Assembly (NCBI GenBank): GCA_963169105.1
Contig: OY720643.1
Coordinates: 103,799,697-103,863,696, forward strand
Reading direction: 5' to 3'
DNA: 64,000 nt
From: Ceriagrion tenellum
Lineage: Eukaryota; Arthropoda; Insecta; Odonata; Coenagrionidae
How positions within the stretch are numbered: position 1 is the stretch's first letter; the number at the start of each line of letters is the position of its first letter. A program made the translations under genes and the position numbers. The notes beneath the pieces are model-generated. The model saw nothing but the letters and a program-made list of their open reading frames with translations, made no database searches and was not told the DNA's origin. This document shows positions 47,555 to 57,856 of this stretch, in pieces.

Positions 47555-48361
47555 CAGCGCCGGACCTAGGGGCTGGCAAGCAGGGCCCCGGCCAGGGGCG
47601 CAAGCAAGCGGGGGCGCGCTAGTACATTAACCCACAATTAAATATTTTTCAGTGTTTCAGTCTGTATCAGGGCGCCTTCATTACGTGCAAGAAAACGCGT
47701 GCTTTCTCGATGAAAACAAGTGCCGAGAATTTTCAACTTTCCGCTTCGCGCGAAACCTCTTTCTCTCTCCCTCTCGCATTCATAGACTCTTTTGATTTCA
47801 CGTCCGCCTCTCTTTCCTCTCCCGCTCGCATTCATAACTTCTTTTAATTTCGCATACATCTCTCCGTCTCTCTCCCTCTCGCATTCTTGGGTTCTTTTGT
47901 TTTGATGCCAACCGCTTGTTCACAAGTCAATATTTTTTGTGAAAATACTTGATTCTACAAATTTTGGATCAATTGTGGTCAAAAGCGTGCCGATTCAAGT
48001 AAGTAAAAACTGCGTGATAAATAAAATTCCGTTAAATTGACTATTGTTACTGAAATACCACAATGAACGTTTTACTCACATTTGTTAGACTAATTAATTA
48101 ACTCATTAACCCTTTGACCGTCGACAGAAAATTCGTTTGAGGCTTTCTACTAAACATATTTCCCCTTTTTTTTCTAATATAGAATGCCACCCAAAAAGCT
48201 ATCTGGTGCGGAGTTTCGGAAGCAGCGCGATGAGAATCAAAACATTTTGGCTAATAGGATGTTTATAAAGTAAAATTCTTTGTGAACTTCCACCTTTTAT
48301 GGGGGGGGGGCGCAAACCTGCAACTTTGCCCTGGGCGCCAGCTCCCCTAGGTCCGGCGCTG
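47555..48361 (+). mobile_element. Internally deleted hAT element, 807 bp
   Basis: Ends CAGCGCCGGACCTAGGGG and CCCCTAGGTCCGGCGCTG are exact inverse copies. Flanked by a perfect 8-bp duplication gccacaaa (47547-47554 and 48362-48369). It retains a short coding start at 48184-48273 after a pyrimidine-rich acceptor-like tract, but no catalytic region. Confidence 0.92.
48184..48273 (+). pseudogene. hAT transposase N-terminal stub, 29 codons
   Basis: Reads MPPKKLSGAEFRKQRDENQN and ends NRMFIK before a stop. The MPPKKLSGAxxRKxR opening is typical of the first residues of ZMYM1-like hAT transposases. An acceptor-like TTTTTTTTCTAATATAG directly precedes the ATG, so in the parent element this was probably the start of a coding exon. 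The TTF-type zinc finger, DDE catalytic core and dimerisation domain have been deleted. Confidence 0.7.
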
Positions 48362-48374
48362 GCCACAAATACAG

Positions 48375-48890
48375 TCGCCGAAATATCACTTCTCCTAGAA
48401 ATCAGTGAATTTGGCCTCATTGTAAATGAAAATGTCTCACCCTTCCAAAGATACAAAAATAACAACCCCTTAACGCACTACATTCCGAGATTTTCGAAGA
48501 AAATAACAGACCTGTTGCATGTTACGCTAACCTCTGGAACTTCTAGCACCAGAGAAAACGAGAGGAGCATATCAGTCACTGCATACAGTTCGGTCTTTGG
48601 AGGACAGCTTCTGTTTCCTTCGCTGTTGATCACGTTGCAGTCATAAAAAACGTGGTGGCTGGTTGATGGAAAGGAGCCACTTGGGCACTTAAGGGCATCT
48701 AGCATTATATGCACTCCAGAGACCTTGCGGGAAAAATGACGCATTTCCGACACCTAGATCTCGTCAAAAAATCAAACTCTGTGTAGTTTGTAAGTTTTCT
48801 CATCTATTTTTGAAAATAAACAGTAGTATTGTAATAGTGTAATTTTTCATATTCTCCAAAAAACCTTCCGTTTCCGCGTACGGAGGATGA
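48375..48890 (-). mobile_element. TTAA-family MITE, copy lacking clear ends
   Basis: Collinear with the 49.1-kb copy: AATGAATTTGGCCTCATT-like start, CATTCCGAGATTTTCGA, CACTCCAGAGACCTT, AAAAACCTTCCGTTTCCGCG. The outer TIRs are lost or degraded. A GTTGCAGTCATAAAAAACGTG segment is inserted or diverged in the middle. Confidence 0.55.
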
Positions 48891-49127
48891 GTGTTAGATG
48901 TTCCAGTTATTGACATGTATGAAAAAAGTGTGCTTCGTTGACTCGGTCATGTGGCAAGGATGGAAGAGGGTCGAATACAATAGCAGATATATGATAGTAG
49001 AGTGAATAACCAGCTTTCACAAAAGATATGTCAGTAAAGTTTAAATTAATAAACCTAAACGTATCAATATTATATTGCTATTACTAGAGAGCTGAACCGC
49101 TACAAAAATTATGCATAATAATCCAGA

Positions 49128-50252
49128 TTAAGGTAGTTTGAGCGAAACATCATTTCACCTCGAAATGAATGAATTTTATCTCATTTTAAAGAAAAATATC
49201 TCACTCTCCCAATCATACCAAAATATCATCCCTTACCGAACTACTTTCCGAGATTTTTGACGAAAAATGCCAGACATTTTGCATGGGAAATGGTACGTGT
49301 AGGTACTCCAGAGAGACCTTACTTTAAAAAGATGAGGAATTTCTAACACTTTTTTTTCGATAAAAAATTAATTAGTGTGTAGTTTTATCTACTGTTATTT
49401 TTAAATAATTCATATATTAACATGACAGTAATGTTATCAGAATCGCATAAAAAAACCTTCCGTCATGAAGGAGTTTTAAACGTTCCGCGTGAAAAAAATG
49501 AGTCAAGTGAAAGGTTAATGTAGATATTTTTATTTAACTACATGGAGTTTCACTTATAGAAAAGTATATTATTGCATCATTAATAATGCAATATTTAATT
49601 CATGCTTCCTACAGCCGCTGAAATCAAAATATAATGCGAATGTGGTCTCCATTATGACTGGGTGACTCACTCGCTCAACCTACCTTAAGGTAGTCCGAGC
49701 GAGAAATTCCCTAGTCATAATAGAGACCATATTCGATCTATACCTACGTTTAAATTTCATAAGCTGTAGGATACATGAATTAAATATTGCCTTATTAATG
49801 GTGCAATGATATAGTTTTATATGACAGAAATGGTAAGTAATTAAATGAAAATATCTTAATAAGTCTTTAACTTGACTCATTTCATTCGCGCGGTGTGTTT
49901 GTAACTCCTTCAAAACGGAAGGTTTTTTTGTGATACCCAAGAACCTTTTGCGGTAACAATTTGATCAATTTTCAAAAATAGTTGAGAAAACATACAAATT
50001 ACACGCTTTTAGTTTTTTTTACGACATCTAAGTGTTATAAATTCCTCATTTTGTAAATAATGTCTCTCTGGAGTTCATACACGTACCATTTCGCATGTAA
50101 AAGGGTTGGTATTTCTTGGCAAATAACTCCGAAAGTAATGCGGCAAGGGGTTGAATTTTTGGTGCTATTGGAAGGGTGAGGTATTTTTCTTTAAAACGAG
50201 ACCGAATTCATTGATTTCTAGGTAAAATGATGTTTCGCTCAAACTACCTTGA
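49128..50252. mobile_element. Head-to-head pair of TTAA-family MITEs
   Basis: One copy lies in minus orientation (49128-49688) and one in plus orientation (49685-50252). They share a single TTAA at 49685-49688 inside CTACCTTAAGGTAG. The result is a 1.1-kb imperfect palindrome. The outer left end is TTAAGGTAGTTTGAGCGAAA; the right end is TTTCGCTCAAACTACCTTGA, where the TTAA is mutated. A fragment of a further copy lies at about 50405-50515. Confidence 0.8.
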
Positions 50253-51251
50253 ATGAGACTCCTGATGATTTCGATGGTTTCGGCAACCGGAAAGCAAGGA
50301 TTATCACATCTTTCCACACGAAACGCCCCAACGACACGACCCAATTACTTACATATGTTTATGTTATCACTTGAAATTTCAGTCGTATAATATCAATTTG
50401 ATATGAGCTATTAAGAGTGCAATATTTAATCCATGCTTCCTTCAGCTGCTGAAATTAAAACGTACAATTCGAATGTGGTATCCATTGTGACAAGTCTCTC
50501 TCGCCCAAACTGCCATCAGTGTCTTTATCTCGATTAATATCGGAACCATGGATTGAATAACTGAGACTATGAGGCTTGTAAAAATGGTATTACCATAACG
50601 GCCAAAAAATTACAATCTCTCCCGCTTGGTGAATGTTACACCGACATTTAACCAACCAAGCTCTACGTCATACCGTGAAGGTTAACTATCGTCCGAAAGG
50701 ACAGCCATTTTTCTTATTATCGCATACAGTAATGAATTGCCTCATTTTCGAATTTTACATATTTTTTAAAGGACGTCTGTCTGCTTCGTTGTCGTGGCCA
50801 GATAAGCATCGACGCCTCGCCGAGCTAAGTTCTCCCGGAAACTCCGAAATACTTGCCTGTTTCGTATTTTCAAGTCATAGCTCTGCCTTTCAGTGTTCCA
50901 CGGTAATAGCTCCCAATCTGTGGTATATGCGCGTGCCACCAAGGGCACGTGCTTAGTGGGTTTGGGGGTACGCTGAAAATCTGTAATGGTGGCCGATTAA
51001 AATTTTAAAATGCAGTAAAAGTAAAAATAAGGAACAGTTTTCCAGTATAACTTTGAGGCAAATTTTTTTAAGAATTAGTAGTACACAAATTAAAAAAAAG
51101 GCTGCGAACCGCTGAAATGCAGATTTTGGAAAGATTGCCTAACGCGCAAAATGCCATGGGAAATTACAGGGAAAAGATAAGGCTTGAATAAAAATACGCT
51201 CATGGTTAATAAACTTTCATCTTCAGGCGTTGCTGCGTAGGGGGGAATTTT

Positions 51252-51647
51252 ATATTCGAATCCATTTTGAAAATAAGTATTGTACTTTTCCACCGTTATT
51301 ACCGTTAACATACCACTCGTTTTTCAGCTTGCTGCATCTTCAGGTAATATTGTTTATCTTTTATTTATTTATTGTTAACTTAGTAACGTTACACCCCACT
51401 CCTTTCCGAAAACATTTCCCTTCTCACAAGTCCCTAATATAATATTCCCCTGCCTTCCCTCACAAAAATTTGTTTGTTCTCAAACCCCCCCCCCCTTCTT
51501 AGCGTAAGGTTACTATCGTTAAAATCAATAAATAAAAGATAAACAATTGTTGATGAAGATGCTGCAATCTGCGGTACGTTTTATACGATTTTAATAATTA
51601 ATTGTGGAAAATTACAATACTTATTTTCAATATGAATTCGAATACGC
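51252..51647. repeat. Inverted repeat, arms about 125 bp
   Basis: The left arm, TTCGAATCCATTTTGAAAAT ... TGTTTATCTTTTATTTATT (51252-51376), recurs inverted at 51522-51647 around a C-rich loop. Divergence is about 20 percent. Family unknown. Confidence 0.65.
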
Positions 51648-51879
51648 TCATAGTTGTTAACTGAAATATCTAAGGAAAGGTAATGTGCATTTAATGGTAA
51701 AATGCGAGTTGTACAAAAGGAAAACTTGTTTAAAAATCCTTATTAAAATCAACTTGTAAAAACATCCTCATCACTAGCTTGGAAATAATGATGTCTTTCA
51801 TAAAAAGAATATGCATAGGGTATTCCCATTTTATAGCTGCGATATTTGAGCAATAACAGAAGTTTGAGGAGGGACCTTT

Positions 51880-52245
51880 AATTTAGACATACCCGTAAAT
51901 ATACCTTGGTTTTAATATGTATTATAAAGTAAGATAAGAAGTAAGATATCGAATGACGTCAAAATATTACTTAGTTATTGGTCATTAAATAATGATATAC
52001 CTATTGGTTTAAGAATTACGAATTTTACTCTGGAATGCCCTGTCTTAATGGCAGTGCGATGGTATCTCTTCACATAACTTTTTAATAATCGATTTCCGTC
52101 TGAATAATATTGTTCAAAAACTTGTACAACATACACTATTGAGATATCTGATATATTTTTTCAGCTTAAGTCATCCATAATATAACGCGTGTATCAGGTT
52201 TAAATAACAGACTTCCGGTTTTCGCCGGAGCACATGGCCGACATA
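51880..52245 (-). repeat. Inverted homologue of the 42.4-44.0-kb region
   Basis: The blocks GTTCAAAAACTTGTACAACA, CAGACTTCCGGT, GATGGTATCTCTTC and AAAACCAAGGTA recur in opposite order and strand around 42.4-44.0 kb, on both sides of the CACTACG MITE there. This copy lacks the MITE and serves as a diverged empty site. Confidence 0.6.
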
Positions 52246-52889
52246 CCGTGATGAATGTGGCAGCGTTGCCTAGGGAACCTCTGCTTTTTACCTTGTTTAA
52301 CAAATATATTTTTTAATTAATATCCTAATCGGACATTTAATATATATTGTTAAATGTTTTAAACCAGAAGATAGTTATAACTTTCCCTTAGTCTGTTAAA
52401 AATAATGATATCAAAATATATAGAAAAGCATATAAGGCTGGAGTCAGTATAATTACTGGCATTCGTTGCGAGTTAAAAGCTTCGGTTTGGTCCCGTAAGG
52501 TTTATGACCCAAAAGAGAATTTACATTAAATTTAAAGAATATACAAGGCAGTAGTGAGCCTATATTTACACATCACGACAAATTTTAATTATCTTGAGAA
52601 AGCAGTTCTTCGAAGCGCAGGTTCGAAGTACCGTTTCCCCTGGCTGGCTGAAAAACGCCCTGAGGTTGAAGAATGAAACTTAATTGGACTTATTTTGTGA
52701 CAAAACATCTTCTTTGGAAAATGATGGAATGTTTATGCTCCGAGTGGGGAAAATTACCGAGGAAGGCTAAGCGTCGAATCATCTTCTGAGATGAATCCGT
52801 CCTCAGACAGTTTTCAACTGATCCGCTCCCTCCATGCTACTCTGTCCTGTGCATGGAATACATCAGCCAATGTATTGCCCAATCCTTAC

Positions 52890-53370
52890 TTCCTTCTCTA
52901 ACACTCATACATCGCTTTTTGTAGTTGGAATTCAACTTCAATTCGTTCAAAATAAATTCTTAAAAACGTAAACTTTTTACCCGGGTGTAATTTAAAATCT
53001 TAACTCTTGGCTTTGCGGAAAGTTAACGGGAAACAGTTCTCTTCATTATGTTTTGTGTATAGTTATTGAAATGGAAAAAGTTGATTAATTTATTTATTTC
53101 CCTTATCCGTTGAAAACGAGCTCCCTTTCAATTATTTTCTCCAAAATGCCCAGCACTTACTAACCACTTTAATTTCTGTCACACTAATCCATTGCTTGCC
53201 GTAGTTGGTATTTATTTAAATTCGTTCCAAATTAATAATTAAAAACGTTACCTTTTTTAAATCGGATTAATTGGAAAACTTGACTAGATTTGTGTTCAAT
53301 GCCTTAACGGAAAGTTAACCGAAAACAATTCTCTTCAGAATGTTTTGTGCTTAGTTATCGTATTCGATGA
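52890..53370. repeat. Diverged direct duplication
   Basis: Blocks around TTGTAGTTGGAATTCAACTT ... GGAAAGTTAACGGGAAACA and TTCTCTTCATTATGTTTTGTG (about 52890-53065) recur in the same order about 280 bp downstream (about 53190-53365). No function assigned. Confidence 0.55.
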
Positions 53371-54099
53371 TAATAAGTATTTAAAAGTGTATTGTTTGTA
53401 CCAACTAGTAATTAAAAAAATTACCGTAATAATGCTCGATGCCTTTGCGAATAAATCAACGCGAAAATACTTCGCTCGGATGCCATTATTGATTTTCTTT
53501 TGTTTATCTGCGCAATTCAACTCTTGTCTCCGATATGTTTAAAGTGCGCCTGGTTCTGTTATGCGCCTAGTTCATACCATGGTAGTGCGAATACATTACC
53601 ATAGTTCATACCACCACCGTATAAGGACCACCAAACCTAGGAATGTAATTTGAATTGGGTATTGCGTTACCCTCAACCTCCTCTCCGGGGCATTGCGACG
53701 ATCAAGGAAAGAGCTAGCGAACGAAATAAGGAATAACCATATTCCTATGGGGTTTTGAGGCTTTCGAAATGTTTATTTTATTGCAAATGACACATATCTG
53801 TGGTTATTCATTGAAGTTACATCGTCTGCATCACCTTGATGATTGTCTCTATTTAATATTCGTTACTCATCACATCCATATTCTCCTCGCGATACCACTG
53901 TAAAGTGTCTGCGTTAGGAACTGAAGATAACCGTGGTACAGACGTGCATTCTCATTTCCATTTCAGCCTACCGTCTTACGGACCTTAGTACGCACGACAG
54001 TTATGTCAATGGGAAATTACAAATGGTAAGTAAGTGACAATAGAAGCTGTAGAACTTCAGTGCGGGAAATACGAAATGAAGAGAACTCATAAGAAAGCA

Positions 54100-54915
54100 A
54101 AAGTAATGAGATTCTCTAGGACAGAGAAAGCGAGGCTGGTAATAAAAGTGGGAGGCGGAGCGGAGACAAATGAGTATGCTTGGTACTTTTTTCTCAGGTT
54201 GTGATGATGATTATTCATTTTAGAAATAATTGTGTTGGTGTTTAGACAGTTTTTAGCAACTCGTCGGGGTCTAACATACTTGCTCTCTCAGCATGGAATT
54301 CAAAAGGGGGAGGGGACACTAATTAAAGCAAGTAGAGCTGTTTAATTACTTGGGTATTGCGCTAGAAGAAAGTGGGCATAGTAGCAAAGACATGCGGAAG
54401 AGAATAAGAGGCTAAGGAGAACCAAGCTAAGGAAGGGAGAAGAGCTAAGGAGGCGTTTAGTAATAGAAGGGAGCTGATGATGGGGACCTTGGGTAAAGAT
54501 GTGAAGAAAAGGCTGGTGAAGAAATTAATATGGAGCGTAGCGTTGTATGGGGCAGAATCGTGGACCCTCAGAAAGGAGGACGAGAATAGGCATTTGAGAT
54601 GTGGGTGTGGAGAAGGATGGAGACGGTTAGGTGGACGGAGAGGAAGACCAGCGAGGAAGTTCTTGAGATGTTGGGCGAGGAAAGGAAACTTGTGAATGAA
54701 ATCCGGGATAGGCAGAGTAGGTGGCTGGAGGATGTAATAAAGGGTGATGGCCGCTTAAGAGTGGGATAGAGGGAAGGATGGGCAAGTGGGGAAGGGGAAG
54801 AAAGAGAAAAGGTTTTATGGATTGGATGAAGAAGAATATATTGTATGCAGAAGCGAAAATAGGAACACTAGAGATAGATAGGACCTTGAAAATGTAGAAA
54901 ACCGGGAGGAGTTTT
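54100..54915 (+). mobile_element. Non-LTR element relic (endonuclease-reverse-transcriptase type)
   Basis: The plus strand shows pieces in the expected order: KVMRFSRTEKARLVIKVGG, ELFNYLGIALEESGHSSKDM, then DVKKRLVKKLIWSVALYGAE and SWTLRKEDE. GRRGRPARKF and a MEDWMKKNILYAEAK-like tail follow in shifted frames. It is the family of the degraded minus copy at 13975-14400. Confidence 0.8.
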
Positions 54916-55159
54916 TCTGACTTTCTACAAAACCTACTTTTACATGGTTAACTGCTTTTACAAAGTATCCTCATTAAGTAAATAACATCGATTCTTAAAA
55001 TAAGACACCATCGCGTATACGTATTATATCATACACTACGTAGAATTTTGCACACTGCTATAGTCCCAGGGTACTGCACCTATTTTATCTTAACTCTGTC
55101 ATAAGCTCAAGAGGGATAGTTGGGGTTCCAATTGGCCTTAAGTTCTCAAATACTGCTAT

Positions 55160-56060
55160 CTATTTATAATAATAATAATATAATTTCTTGTTCTGTTGGT
55201 CATTTACATGAGATAGAACATGGTCAGAAAATCAAGACGAAACAAGTACTCACACAAGAAGATAACAATTGTAACACTATTTGCATAATTACAATTTGTC
55301 ACTAAGGAACTCATCGATGCTATAATAGCATTTCTGGAGCAAGAACTCTTTTAGATTTGTTTTAAAAGTAGCCACAGTGGACTTATTTTTTATACAAGGA
55401 GGCAGTTTATTATAAATAATAGACAAGGAGTGGTGTGGGCCTTTCTTGGATATAGCAAGTGGCTGAGTTCTTAGGTGAACATTCTCTCGTCCATGAGTAA
55501 GGTGACAATGAATGTTAGAGTTAGGCACAAACTGAGATGGGTTCATTTTTACAAAAACAGCAGCATGAAGAATATATATACATGGCAAAGTCATCATTTG
55601 AAGCTCCTTAAACAGGGGCCTTCCTGGTGTCCTAATGGATACATTAAGCATTGCCTTCACTGACCTCTTTTGCATGGAAAATACCTAAATTGCTGCACTA
55701 GAGTTACCCCAAAAGACAACCCCATATGCTAAGTAAGAGTGAACTTTGGCATAGTACACAAGTTTTAGAATTTCCACTGAGGTGGTTGGGACAAGCTTCC
55801 TAATCATAAATGTCCCTATGGCTATTTTTTCATGGTTCCTTGAGTGTGGTGATACCAATTGAGGTTCTCACTTATAGATATTCCCAAGAATTTTTAGCTT
55901 CAGAATGAATTAATTAATAACCTCTTTGTCTTGAAACTAGCGCGTAGATACATGATAATTATGGATACCAATACCTAAAAATGTGGCGTTGTCTGTCTGA
56001 CTGAAGCATTCGACCTCGAACGTGTCAAGGTGATTCCTTAAAAAATGAATGTAGAGATCT
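55160..56060 (-). mobile_element. Non-LTR retrotransposon (family C) RT C-terminal relic
   Basis: The minus-strand frame 55675-55289 reads MQKRSVKAMLNVSIRTPGRP, LFKELQMMTLPCIYILHAAV, and ends FLLQKCYYSIDEFLSDKL, typical of Jockey/CR1-like RT tails. Upstream, across one in-frame stop, lie YAKVHSYLAYGVVFWGNSSA and, in a shifted frame, KFLGISISENLNWYHH. A TTA/TAA microsatellite near 55162-55180 is the probable 3' tail. 5'-truncated and mutated. Confidence 0.8.
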
Positions 56061-56164
56061 TTTTTACCGCTTGCAGGCTCAAAGTCTTTTACGAAATTTT
56101 AGTTGGGATTAATAATCGCGCAAATCAACGAGTAAATTATTATTTTTAGCTTGTATAAGAATAG

Positions 56165-56668
56165 CTGTGCGAAAGGAAGCTTTTAATAGGAAGGGAAATG
56201 TTTTATGCAGGAGTATGGACCTAGAAATCAAGAAGCGACTGGTGAAATTTCGTGTGTGGAGTGCTATGTTGCATGGATGCGAAACGTAGACCTTGGGAAG
56301 AAGAGAAAAGGATAGGATCAGTGCTTTTGAGAGTTGGGTGTGGAGGAGGCCAGAGAGAGTGAAATGGAGTAAGTGAAATGGATAGAGTAAGAAATAAGGA
56401 GGTTCTGGGAAGAGTTAGTGAGGAAAGAACGCTAATGAAAACAATATAGAAGAGAGAGGGAAACTGGATCGGACATGTTTAAAGAGGGAAGGGAATTTTA
56501 TAATACAGCAGTCGAGGGAGAAAAGAGAGGAGGAGGAAGAAGGCTGAAAATAACAGACGAAGTGAAGATATGCAAAAAGAAGTTACCAGGAAACAAAGAA
56601 AGAGGCCCGGGACAGGACGAATTGGAGACAGCTTTGGTGTTTGGGACCTGCCAGTAGGAAGAATACCT
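56165..56668 (+). mobile_element. Non-LTR element relic (endonuclease-reverse-transcriptase type)
   Basis: The plus strand reads RKEAFNRKGNVLCRSMDLEI, KKRLVKFRVWSAMLHGCET, a stop, then FESWVWRRPERVKW. The canonical YGSETWTLRKxE motif is degraded. The remainder is broken by stops. Confidence 0.7.
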
Positions 56669-56669
56669 G

Positions 56670-57210
56670 TTGATGATGAGCTTTTATAAACTGAATAATT
56701 TCAGACAAAGAACTTTAGCACCCAATTGGGCGATTTCCGTGCAGAAAAAAGTTATGATCATAAATTGGACGTTAGTTTCACTTTTCTGCTGATAGAATGA
56801 CTGTGATATTTCTTAATGTTATCCCTTTCGTTGAGAATCAACGAGCATATTTGCTAGTACTTGATAAAAGCGAGTGAACCGTTTTGTTGTGAGGTGATGA
56901 GCGAATGATTGGAAACTCTCTCAATAGTAAGACCTACCCGTTGATGATGAGCTTTTATAAACTGAATAATTTCAGTGAAAGAACTTAAGCGCCAGAACGG
57001 GCGATTTCTATGTGGTAAAAAAAATATGATCATAAATTGGACGTTAGTTTCCCTTTTCTTTTGTTAGAATTACTGTGATATTTCTTAACCTTAACCCTCC
57101 CGTTAAGAATCAACGAGCATTTCCGCTTGTATATACTTGATAAAAACAAGTGAACCGTTGCGTTGCGAAGTGATGAGCGAATGAGAGCAAACGGTAAGCT
57201 CTCCCAGTGT
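56670..57210. repeat. Tandem direct duplication, period about 271 bp
   Basis: TTGATGATGAGCTTTTATAA at 56670 recurs at 56941. The two units stay alignable through ATCATAAATTGGACGTTAGT, GAGAATCAACGAGCAT and GTGATGAGCGAATGA. It lies directly upstream of the CpG-rich island. Confidence 0.8.
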
Positions 57211-57850
57211 CTTGGCGATCTTTCTGTATTGTCTCCCCCTTTACACCCCCCCCTTACCCCCTCGAAGGGGTGAAAGGGCCGCGCACAGCGATCACCACAC
57301 GATTCAGCGCCAATCCTCTGCCCTTTCCATTATTTCCCCCCCTTTTGCGATCGGTTTGTCCGGGGGGAGAGGGGTCCCGAGAGAGGAGAGTCATTATCCA
57401 GTCGATCGCTCCCATGATGAAGGCGTTTCTCGCGGAATGCCATAGTGCGCTCGCTCTCCGGGCCGAGGTAGAGAAAATGCCGAATGCGCTCGAAATCCAG
57501 CCGTCCCGAAGGTAGCGCGAGTCGCCCATTCCTCAGGCCTGCCGACGACGGCTGAGTCCGATCGACCAAGGCCAGCCGCGAAGAGAGGAGGCGAGGGACT
57601 TATAGGAAGGTGCGCTTAATGCTCTCCCGGTCGGTTAGGCGACTGGGTGCACCGCGCTCCCGAGGAAGCGGCCGTTGCTGCTGCTGCTGCTGCACCGGGG
57701 CTGGCCTTCCTGCTTCGCCATGCCGCCCCCTAGGAGAATGCGCTATGTCGACATGTCGCCCAGCTTCGCGTTCTCTTCCTTCAAGGTACCGCTTCTTTCA
57801 CACACACGCGTATTATGCCTCGTCGTTTTAACGTGATTTATAAAAAGAAA
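57200..57850 (+). promoter_or_regulatory. CpG-rich island, candidate internal promoter
   Basis: About 600 bp that is strikingly GC- and CpG-rich for this AT-rich intron. It includes a short CTG-type repeat (57675-57692) and no recognisable transposon. It ends with a small ATG-to-donor segment (57720-57785). Position about 2.7 kb upstream of the exon at 60461 and lack of repeat similarity make a promoter or conserved regulatory island plausible. No TATA or initiator motif was identified with confidence. Confidence 0.35.
57720..57785 (+). CDS. Candidate alternative first coding exon of a myosin VIIa tail isoform
   Basis: An ATG in a CGCCATGCC context opens 22 codons (MPPPRRMRYVDMSPSFAFSS then FK) and reaches AAG|GTACCG at 57785/57786. 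Ending in phase 0, it would join in frame to the phase-0 exon at 60461 to give a headless product starting in the helical region. The donor is weak at positions +4 to +6, and the peptide matches no family I know. This is a hypothesis from position, phase and base composition; a random open segment in GC-rich DNA is the main alternative. Confidence 0.2.
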
Positions 57851-57856
57851 TATCTT

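Noticed and set aside
51321..51350. Second recursive-splice candidate (TTCAG followed by GTAATA at 51343)
   Set aside because: It lies inside an inverted repeat arm, so the match more likely reflects repeat sequence than a functional site.
57207..57569. Open frames of 77-102 codons in the CpG-rich island
   Set aside because: Four overlapping frames on both strands with low-complexity Arg/Ser/Pro content; explained by base composition.
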